This document shows positions 16,128-21,780 of a stretch of DNA of 33,740 nucleotides, piece after piece; positions within the stretch are counted from its first letter, which is position 1; each line of letters opens with the position of its first letter. Source of the DNA: Muribaculaceae bacterium (lineage in GTDB: Bacteria; Bacteroidota; Bacteroidia; Bacteroidales; Muribaculaceae); NCBI GenBank assembly GCA_910573745.1, contig CAJSYI010000033.1, forward strand, positions 1 through 33,740, read 5' to 3'. The notes under the pieces are model-generated. The model did no database searches and was not told the origin of the DNA. It saw only the letters and a list, made by a program, of their open reading frames with translations. Position numbers and translations under genes: made by a program.

Positions 16128-16661
16128 ATGAATCCGATTTTCATCATAGGAATGCCCGCAAGCGGAAAGACCACTTTCGGGCGCGCTCTCGCCCGGAGGC
16201 TCGGACGGGAATTCATCGACCTGGACTTCTGCATCACCCAGCGTTTCAGGGCTTCGGTGGCCGAGATTTTCGCGCGCGACGGGGAAGAGGCTTTCCGTCG
16301 GCGTGAGGCGGCCATGCTGCGTGAGGTGGGGGAGATGGAGGATGTGGTGGTGGCCTGCGGCGGCGGCACTCCCTGTTTCTCTTCCAATATGGAATATATG
16401 AACGGGCGCGGGCTGACGGTGTGCCTGACGGCTACGCCTGAACGGCTCCGGGAGCGTATGCTCCTCGGCGGCGACAAGAGGCCGTTGGTGAAAGGCAAGA
16501 GCGAAGCGGAACTGGGGGAGTATGTGGCTGCCGTGCTTGCCGAGCGCGGGCCGTACTATTCCCGGGCGAAGGTGTTTCTGGAGAGTTCGCAGCTTGAAGA
16601 CCGCCGCCAGATTTCGGCTACCGTTGACTGTTTCCTCGCCGACAACCCCGGACTCTTTTAA
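16128..16661 (+). CDS. aroK: Shikimate kinase
   Basis: A 177-residue P-loop kinase that phosphorylates shikimate at the 3-hydroxyl in the chorismate pathway, which feeds the PABA genes nearby. The Walker A motif GMPASGKT is at 8-15, the shikimate-binding Asp33 in DLDF, the Walker B-like CGGGT at 77-81, and the lid arginine in DKRPLV (118). The start at 16128 gives the family-typical MNPIFIIGMPASGKT; longer readings upstream run through the promoter. It is cytosolic. The gene is convergent with nadK, and the whole interval between their stops is occupied by the repeat-flanked GxxExxY gene. Confidence 0.93.
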   Translation: MNPIFIIGMPASGKTTFGRALARRLGREFIDLDFCITQRFRASVAEIFARDGEEAFRRREAAMLREVGEMEDVVVACGGGTPCFSSNMEYMNGRGLTVCLTATPERLRERMLLGGDKRPLVKGKSEAELGEYVAAVLAERGPYYSRAKVFLESSQLEDRRQISATVDCFLADNPGLF

Positions 16662-16664
16662 TAT

Positions 16665-16800
16665 GGTCTCGAACTACAGGGACTACGTTTTTGTCTCGAA
16701 CCACGGGGACTACGGGGACTACGTTTTTGTCTCGAACCACGGGGACTACGGGGACTACGTTTTCTGTCTCGAACTACGAAGACCACGGGGACTACGTTTC
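16665..16800 (+). repeat. Left repeat array of the GxxExxY cassette
   Basis: Four tandem units beginning at 16665, 16693, 16729 and 16766 (28, 36, 37 and 35 bases). Each starts GTCTCGAACyAC, continues with one or two GGGACTACG blocks and ends in CGTTTY. The array starts four bases after the aroK stop codon. The 24 bases at 16667-16690 are an exact reverse complement of 17350-17373 in the right array, so the two arrays form inverted repeats around the gene at 16824-17219. There are no unique spacers, so it is not a CRISPR. Confidence 0.9.
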
Positions 16801-16823
16801 AGGTTGAGGGGATGGGGTTGGTC

Positions 16824-17219
16824 TTATCGGTCGGTCTTCCAGAGGAACAGTCCTTCTTTGTAGAGGTTGGCACAGTTGAAGTTGACAAGAAGGCCATTGG
16901 GGATGCCTGACAGTTTGAGATATGTCTTTAGTTGGAGATGATGCACGGGCGCGATCGCCAATACTGACTTCAGTTCTATTATGAGCCTGTTGTTGACAAT
17001 CATGTCGGCTCTGAATCCGCCTTCAAGCCTGACGTTTTTGTATTTCAAAGGAATAGGCACTTCAGTGTCTACCTGGAATCCGGCGTTTTCCAGTTCGTAT
17101 GTCAACACAAGCTGGTATGCTTTCTCCAACAGACCGGGGCCGAGTTCTTTGTGAATGTCGATGCATTTTCCTCTGACAAGGTATATCAAATCGTTGTCGT
17201 TAATCTTCATCATTGTCAT
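16824..17219 (-). CDS. GxxExxY-family protein (PD-(D/E)XK nuclease-like)
   Basis: A 131-residue protein of the GxxExxY family, named for its motif, seen here as GPGLLEKAYQ (GLLEKAY). The core has the order GGFRADMIVNNRLIIELKS: Asp followed nine residues later by E-L-K, the D...ExK signature of PD-(D/E)XK nuclease folds (PDDEXK_3). The family is very common and repeated in Bacteroidota genomes, usually annotated with no function. The gene is AT-rich against its GC-rich surroundings. It is bracketed by inverted arrays of short tandem repeats that reach almost exactly to the stops of aroK and nadK. There is no clear promoter; the 190 bases upstream are the right array, so transcription might come from nadK through the repeats. 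Nuclease activity is inferred only. Confidence 0.88.
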   Translation of the reverse strand: MTMMKINDNDLIYLVRGKCIDIHKELGPGLLEKAYQLVLTYELENAGFQVDTEVPIPLKYKNVRLEGGFRADMIVNNRLIIELKSVLAIAPVHHLQLKTYLKLSGIPNGLLVNFNCANLYKEGLFLWKTDR

Positions 17220-17250
17220 TTATTTGTTGAACAGTATGTAGTTCCCCGAA

Positions 17251-17411
17251 AAAACTTAGTCCCCTTGGTCTCCGTGGTTTGAAACCAAATGTAGTCTCCG
17301 TAGTCCGAGGCAAAAATGTAGTCCCCGTGGTCTACGTAGTTCGAGGTAGAAACGTAGTCCCTGTAGTTCGAGACAAGAACAGTCCTCGTGGTTCGAGGTA
17401 GAAACGTAGTC
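17251..17411 (-). repeat. Right repeat array of the GxxExxY cassette (inverted)
   Basis: Five to six degenerate units, reading on the minus strand as GACTACGTTT plus CTCGAACyAC, with plus-strand unit starts near 17251, 17287, 17312, 17350, 17378 and 17402. The last unit runs into the nadK stop codon (17410-17412). It is more diverged than the left array and lies upstream of the GxxExxY gene. One unit (17350-17373) is a perfect 24-base inverted copy of 16667-16690. Confidence 0.88.
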
Positions 17412-18276
17412 ATCGGACGGCCCAGTGGAGCTTGTGGCGGAGGGTAGAGGCGAAGTCGTCGTCGGGCAGCCTGAGCATCAGCACGGGGAAACCTGCACGC
17501 GTGATGCGAATCGAGCTTCCGCAGCGCATGACGAAGGAACGTCCGTCGAGGCTGACACGGTATGTGTGCGCACGCGATGTGGTCGTGGCCGTTATGGGCG
17601 AATCCGCGTCCACCACCAGCGGCCTCATGGTCAGGCTGTGCGGCGCGACGGGCGAGATCACCCGGCCTTCGAGCGACGGCTGCAGTATCGGGCCTCCGGC
17701 GGAAAGGTTGTAGGCAGTGGAGCCGGTAGGGGTGGCGATGAGGAGTCCGTCGGCGAGGTAGTCGGCGAGGAAATAGCCGTTGATTTCCGTTCGGACATTG
17801 ATCATGGAAGAAGTGTCTTCCTTCAGTATCGCCACCTCATTGAGCGCGTAGGGCCATATCTGCTCCGGCATCGATTCGCATTCTATGCGCAGGAGCATGC
17901 GGGTTTCGGCTACGAAGCTCCGGTCGCGCAGCGCGTCCACGAGAGGGACGGCGTCGGTGATGGCGGAATGGGCGAGGAAGCCGAGGTTGCCCGTGTTTAT
18001 GCCGAGTATCGGGATGCGCCTGTCGGCTATCCACTGGGCGGTCCGGAGGAAAGTGCCGTCTCCTCCGAGGCTTATGGCGGCCTCGGCCTCGGCCGGAGGC
18101 GCGTCGGCCGGGCAGAACGTGTCGGGCAGCTTCATGCCGAGGCCGGTGAGATAGTTGAAGAAACGCCTCTGGACGCAGGCCCTGAGACCGGCTTCGCCGA
18201 TGAGCCGGAAAAGCCTTTGCAGGCCGGTGAAGTATGAGTCCTGGTGGCGGCTGCCGCAGACGGCTATTGTGCGCAT
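17410..18276 (-). CDS. nadK: NAD kinase
   Basis: A 288-residue NAD kinase that makes NADP+ from NAD+ and ATP. Diagnostic motifs are GGDGT (71-75, catalytic Asp73), LGINTGNLGFLA (91-102), NEVAI (146-150) and the glycine-rich DGLLIATPTGSTAYNLSAGG (176-195), all intact. The length is normal. It follows the CBS-domain gene on the same strand with about 75 bases between, and the pair stands back to back with pdxJ, a grouping of cofactor genes common in Bacteroidales. Its stop codon overlaps the first base pairs of the right repeat array, so the repeats begin exactly where coding ends. Confidence 0.95.
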   Translation of the reverse strand: MRTIAVCGSRHQDSYFTGLQRLFRLIGEAGLRACVQRRFFNYLTGLGMKLPDTFCPADAPPAEAEAAISLGGDGTFLRTAQWIADRRIPILGINTGNLGFLAHSAITDAVPLVDALRDRSFVAETRMLLRIECESMPEQIWPYALNEVAILKEDTSSMINVRTEINGYFLADYLADGLLIATPTGSTAYNLSAGGPILQPSLEGRVISPVAPHSLTMRPLVVDADSPITATTTSRAHTYRVSLDGRSFVMRCGSSIRITRAGFPVLMLRLPDDDFASTLRHKLHWAVR

Positions 18277-18301
18277 TTGTGGAGGTGCGAAGTTTAAGTA
18301 C

Positions 18302-18316
18302 AGAGTAGGGAGTACA
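18302..18316 (-). repeat. Short TACTC-type repeat, inverted partner of 19896-19910
   Basis: On the minus strand TGTACTCCCTACTCT, identical over 15 bases to 19896-19910 in the tolQ leader. Here it lies between the CBS gene stop and the nadK start; flanking bases (TACTT, CACTCT) are also alike. Confidence 0.6.
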
Positions 18317-18350
18317 GAGTGGGGGTGCTAAGGGGGAGGTGTATGCGGGG

Positions 18351-18887
18351 CTATACGTTGAGGTAGACCTGCAGGGCGGAAAGGCGTTCCTCCTCCACGG
18401 TGGCCGAGCCTGTAGGCCTCGCGCTTGTCTCCACCACGTCGTAGCCGTAGCGGTTGAGGCTGCGGACGGCGGCTTCCGGATTGTCGAGGCGGACGCGCAG
18501 CGTTACCCGTATGTTCGCTCCGTCGTCGGAGGGTGCGCTCCAGAGGTCCACGAGATGCGCGTCGGCGTCTTCCACCGCCCGTGCTATCGCCGAGGCGGAG
18601 TAATCGGAAGGAGGGCATTCCACGGTCAATGTGGAAGCGTCGTCCCGTGCCGCGATCATGCGTCCGAGGGCCTCGAGCATCGAGCGCGTGTCTATGACGC
18701 CCAGCTCGCGGTCGCCGTCGGCCACGCGCAGTTCGCGGGACGGAGCGTCCAGCAGCTTGGGGAGCACGTCTACGAGCTGTTCGTCGGCGGAGACGGTGCG
18801 TCTCGGCCCCACGCTTCCCATGACGCTCGGCTCGCCGGCCATTGCGGCCAGGTGCCTGTAAGGTGATATGGCTTCTTTGGCTGTCAT
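18351..18887 (-). CDS. CBS-domain protein with C-terminal ACT-like region
   Basis: A 178-residue cytosolic protein. The first 90 residues form a CBS pair-like module (SVMGSVGPRRTVSADEQLVDVLPKL..., then RELRVADGDRELGVIDTRSMLEALGRMI), which in other proteins senses adenosyl ligands. The rest (AHLVDLWSAPSDDGANIRVTLRVRLDNPEAAVRSLNRYGYDV) has the beta-alpha-beta look of an ACT-like regulatory domain. The start at 18887 is supported by a strong AAGGAGG seven bases upstream, rare in this phylum, which lets the 15 preceding codons be rejected. Genes of this kind often stand between nadK and pdxJ in Bacteroidales. It may sense adenylates or NAD(P), but the ligand is not known. Confidence 0.82.
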   Translation of the reverse strand: MTAKEAISPYRHLAAMAGEPSVMGSVGPRRTVSADEQLVDVLPKLLDAPSRELRVADGDRELGVIDTRSMLEALGRMIAARDDASTLTVECPPSDYSASAIARAVEDADAHLVDLWSAPSDDGANIRVTLRVRLDNPEAAVRSLNRYGYDVVETSARPTGSATVEEERLSALQVYLNV

Positions 18888-18999
18888 GATTGTCCTCCTT
18901 GGATTCCTGTTCAGGAATGAAATGCGGTCCATGCCCGGAATCTCAGGTCAAAGGTACATAAAATTCCGCGTACCGGCATCTTCATCCGGGATTTTTTTC

Positions 19000-19007
19000 T
19001 ACTTTTG
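19000..19007 (+). promoter_or_regulatory. Candidate -7 element for pdxJ
   Basis: TACTTTTG fits TAnnTTTG. It would leave a 5' leader of about 155 bases before pdxJ. No clear -33 TTTG is present. A divergent TACCTTTG on the minus strand (18956-18949) may serve the CBS gene. Confidence 0.4.
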
Positions 19008-19169
19008 CACTCGCAACCGCAACATTCCGCTTGAAAGTGCTTTTTATATACAGAAAACGCCTTCGGGCGGCTTGATGTTGCGGGCAATGGCGGCATCGGA
19101 ACAAATATTGTGCCAGATCCGTCGTGATGGACACGCATTGAACAACGAAACAAAACCGTACAGAAGCAT

Positions 19170-19886
19170 ATGACGCGTCTCAGTGTCAACATAAACAAGG
19201 TGGCCACGCTGCGCAACGCGCGTGGCGAGAACGTGCCTGACGTAGTCAGGTTTGCCGTAGACTGCGAGCGTTTCGGCGCGCAGGGCATCACAGTACATCC
19301 GCGTCCCGACGAACGCCACATCAGGCGTTCGGACGTGTATGCGCTCAAAGAGGTGGTGGATACGGAATTCAACATCGAAGGCTATCCGGCTCCGGAATTC
19401 CTGGACTTGGTGGAGGCCGTGCGGCCTGCGCAGTGCACGCTCGTGCCCGACAGGCCCGACCAGCTCACCTCTTCGTCGGGATGGGACGTGGCCGGCAACG
19501 CCGCGTCCCTTGCTGAAATATGCGCGCGTCTGCGTGGAGCAGGGGTGAGGTCTTCGATTTTCGTCGCCGCCGACCCGGAGCAGATACGTGCCGCCGCCGC
19601 CGTGGGGGCCGACCGCGTGGAACTGTACACCAAGCCGTATGCCGACGGTTATGCGCGCGACCGTGGACTGGCAGTGGAGCCTTTCGTCAAGGCCGCCGAG
19701 GCCGCCCGCGAGGCGGGGCTCGGGCTGAACGCCGGCCATGACCTCAATCTCCAGAACCTGCGCTTCTTCGCCCGGAACATCCCTTGGCTCGACGAGGTGA
19801 GCATAGGCCATGCCATAATCTCCGACGCGCTCTATCTCGGCATCGAGCGCACCATACAGGAATACCTGGACTGTCTGAGGCCATAG
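19170..19886 (+). CDS. pdxJ: Pyridoxine 5'-phosphate synthase
   Basis: A 238-residue TIM-barrel enzyme that condenses 3-amino-2-oxopropyl phosphate with deoxyxylulose 5-phosphate to pyridoxine 5'-phosphate, giving the PLP used for example by PabC. The N-terminus [30 protein letters not shown] (His43, Arg45, His50), FNIEGYP (Glu70), [10 protein letters not shown] (His190) and [11 protein letters not shown] are all as in E. coli PdxJ. The tolQ gene begins 44 bases after its stop, so pdxJ may head an operon with the Ton module. It diverges from the CBS-nadK pair. Confidence 0.95.
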   Translation: MTRLSVNINKVATLRNARGENVPDVVRFAVDCERFGAQGITVHPRPDERHIRRSDVYALKEVVDTEFNIEGYPAPEFLDLVEAVRPAQCTLVPDRPDQLTSSSGWDVAGNAASLAEICARLRGAGVRSSIFVAADPEQIRAAAAVGADRVELYTKPYADGYARDRGLAVEPFVKAAEAAREAGLGLNAGHDLNLQNLRFFARNIPWLDEVSIGHAIISDALYLGIERTIQEYLDCLRP

Positions 19887-19895
19887 CCATCACTT

Positions 19896-19910
19896 TGTAC
19901 TCCCTACTCT
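19896..19910 (+). repeat. TACTC-type pyrimidine repeat in the tolQ leader
   Basis: Part of a pyrimidine-rich run (19891-19924) made of imperfect TACTC/TACTTT steps between the pdxJ stop and the tolQ start. Fifteen bases (TGTACTCCCTACTCT) match 18302-18316 in inverted orientation. Confidence 0.6.
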
Positions 19911-19930
19911 TTACTTTCTACTTTATAAAA

Positions 19931-20557
19931 ATGAACTCACTCACTTTCTGGTCGCTCGTCGTAGACGGCGGCTACCTTATGATTCCGATGGCGTTGCTCC
20001 TCATAATGAGCATCTACATCTTCGTGGAACGTTGCATCGTCATAAGCCGCGCTTCCCGTGAAGACGGCACTTTCATGAACCGCATACGCGACTATATCCA
20101 TGAAGGCGACATCGAAAGCGCCGCCGCGCTCTGCAAAAAGACCGACTCCCCATATTCGCGTCTCATACTGAAAGGCATAAGCCGGATAGGGCGGCCGATG
20201 AACGATGTGCTCATTGCCATCGAGAACACCGGCAACATGGAAGTGGCCGCGCTCGGGAAGGGCTTCACGTGGCTTTCCACCACGGCCGCAGGTGCGCCGA
20301 TGATAGGCTTCCTCGGAACTGTTGTGGGCATGATACAGGCTTTCTACGCCCTTGCCGCCGCCGGGGTGAGCGCGAACATCACCGTGCTTTCGTCCGGGAT
20401 ATATCAGGCGTTGGTTACCACGGTGGCCGGTCTGGTGGTGGGAATCCTTGCGCTCTTTGCCTACAACTACCTCACTTCGCGCGTCAACCGCGTCATGCGC
20501 GACCTTGAAGGGAAGACAATGGAATTCATGGACCTCCTCAACGAACCGGCTCTCTGA
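19931..20557 (+). CDS. MotA/TolQ/ExbB proton channel family protein
   Basis: A 208-residue inner-membrane protein of ExbB/TolQ type. Transmembrane helices lie at about 14-34, 116-140 and 155-180; the conserved TAAGAPMIGFLGTVVGMIQAF and TTVAGLVVGILALFAYNYL are the channel-lining segments with the key threonines. With the ExbD-like and TonB-like proteins encoded immediately after, it converts proton flow to work on TonB-dependent receptors. The start is the ATG at 19931 after ATAAAA; the reading frame extends upstream only through the pdxJ region. It is four bases from the next gene. ExbB and TolQ cannot be separated by sequence alone; the TonB-like third gene favours ExbB. Confidence 0.92.
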   Translation: MNSLTFWSLVVDGGYLMIPMALLLIMSIYIFVERCIVISRASREDGTFMNRIRDYIHEGDIESAAALCKKTDSPYSRLILKGISRIGRPMNDVLIAIENTGNMEVAALGKGFTWLSTTAAGAPMIGFLGTVVGMIQAFYALAAAGVSANITVLSSGIYQALVTTVAGLVVGILALFAYNYLTSRVNRVMRDLEGKTMEFMDLLNEPAL

Positions 20558-20561
20558 CATC

Positions 20562-21029
20562 ATGGCACTCAGAAAACAGTTCCCGTCGCTCGCCACGTTC
20601 TCGATGTCGTCGATGACCGACGTCATATTCCTTCTGCTCATATTCTTCATGGTAACGAGCACGCTGATCTTCCCCGCAGCCGTGGAAGTCAACCTTCCGC
20701 AGAGCGGCGAGACCACACAGCTCAAGCCCGTGACGGAGGTCTACATCGACTCGCTGAGCAATCTTTACCTTGTGGCCGACCGCAACGACTCGGTGGACAT
20801 CGCCAACACGCATCCGCGCCAGGTGAGCCTCGACGAGCTGAGCGCGGCCCTGACGCGGATACAGAGCCTCGACTCGCTCAGGGCGATCGCCCTTTATGCC
20901 GACGAGAAGGTGGAATACGGCAAGGTGGTGGGAGTGCTCGACATGGCCGCACGCGCCCGGCTCAGGATGGTGCTGGCCACGCGTGCGTCTGAAGCCCCCG
21001 CTGCCGGAGACGCAAACATGCGCAGGTGA
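20562..21029 (+). CDS. ExbD/TolR-family biopolymer transport protein
   Basis: A 155-residue protein with one N-terminal transmembrane helix (SMTDVIFLLLIFFMVTSTLI, about 16-36) carrying the essential aspartate in MTDVIFLL, and a periplasmic domain with EVYIDSLSNLYL and YADEKVEYGKVVGVLDMAA typical of ExbD. It forms the proton path with the ExbB-like protein. The start at 20562 gives MALRKQFPSLATFSMSSMTD, close to the membrane helix as in the family. It lies four bases behind the ExbB-like gene, and its stop overlaps the next start as TGATG, so the three genes are tightly coupled. Confidence 0.92.
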   Translation: MALRKQFPSLATFSMSSMTDVIFLLLIFFMVTSTLIFPAAVEVNLPQSGETTQLKPVTEVYIDSLSNLYLVADRNDSVDIANTHPRQVSLDELSAALTRIQSLDSLRAIALYADEKVEYGKVVGVLDMAARARLRMVLATRASEAPAAGDANMRR

Positions 21030-21769
21030 TGAAGGACTACGAGAAGAAAGCCTCCGCTATAGCCGCGGCCATAACGATGGCCGTAGTGGCCCTGACGCTT
21101 GCCGTGCTGTTCACCTGTTCGCTGACTTGGGACAGGGACGCGCTCGCGTCCTCGCCGAAGCCGGAGATTCAGGAGGAAGAGGAGCTCTTCATCAGTCCTG
21201 AGCTGATCGACCTCGGCGAGATGTCTACTCCGGACGTGGACGAGGCCACGCCTTCCGAGGCAGGTGAGCCGGTGAAGGCCGACGAGGAGGTGAAGAAACC
21301 CGTGGAGCGCGGCGAGAATCCCGAGCCTGCGCCCCCCGTGGAGAAGAAGATCACGCAGGCCAAGGAAAGCCCGGTCAAGGCAAAGGAGCCGACCGCCACC
21401 AAGGAGGAACGCAGACGCGTGAGCTCTAAGCTCGCAGGCAAGTTCTCGAGCAAGAACGGGGCGGCCGACGGCAAGTTCAACAGCGAGAACGGTGCAGGCG
21501 CGGCAGGAGTCGGAGTCAACGGCAACGCGCGCGGACGCACGTTCCTCGGCTGTCCGAAGCCGGTGGTGGAGCTGACCAACAAGACCGTGGTGGTGGTAGA
21601 CATAACGGTAGACGAGGACGGGAATGTAACGTCGGCCTCGGCGCGGGGAAGCGCGAGCGCGACAATCCGCCGCAAATGCGAACAGTCGGCGCGCCAGGCT
21701 CGCTGGAGCAAGAAGCGCGGCGCGGGCGACACGCGCGGCACCATCACCTTCACCATCACACCCCGCTGA
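21029..21769 (+). CDS. TonB/TolA-like energy transducer
   Basis: A 246-residue protein with an N-terminal transmembrane anchor (about 10-32), a long periplasmic linker rich in Pro, Glu and Lys (40-130), a Gly/Asn/Ser spacer (KFSSKNGAADGKFNSENGAG) and a small C-terminal domain (about 170-246) with VVVVDITVDEDGNVTSASA and GTITFTI, the TonB/TolA-like fold. The usual YP motif of TonB domains is missing; LGCPKPVVEL is at that place. It is the third gene of the module and shares one base with the exbD-like stop. It would span the periplasm to activate outer-membrane receptors. Its stop is seven bases from that of polA on the other strand, inside a small palindrome. Confidence 0.88.
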   Translation: MKDYEKKASAIAAAITMAVVALTLAVLFTCSLTWDRDALASSPKPEIQEEEELFISPELIDLGEMSTPDVDEATPSEAGEPVKADEEVKKPVERGENPEPAPPVEKKITQAKESPVKAKEPTATKEERRRVSSKLAGKFSSKNGAADGKFNSENGAGAAGVGVNGNARGRTFLGCPKPVVELTNKTVVVVDITVDEDGNVTSASARGSASATIRRKCEQSARQARWSKKRGAGDTRGTITFTITPR

Positions 21770-21780
21770 CCGGAGGTCAG
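21766..21780. terminator. Mini-palindrome carrying both convergent stop codons
   Basis: CTGACC-GGA-GGTCAG is a perfect 6-bp dyad with a 3-base loop. The plus-strand TGA of the tonB-like gene (21767-21769) and the TGA of polA (21779-21777 on the minus strand) are in the two arms. There is no T tract, so termination is uncertain. Confidence 0.4.

Noticed and set aside
16672..16863. Open frames through the arrays coding for VSNHGDYGDYVF-type amino-acid repeats on either strand
   Set aside because: The frame is open because units are near 36 bases; there is no start with context, units of other length break the pattern, and the frame on the plus strand is continuous only with aroK's other frame.
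16665..17411. Repeat arrays read as a CRISPR array
   Set aside because: The units adjoin each other with no unique spacers, unit lengths vary, and no cas gene is in the window.
19013..19169. Small coding leader before pdxJ
   Set aside because: The open frame there lacks a plausible start with context and overlaps the predicted 5' leader; nothing beyond chance was seen.
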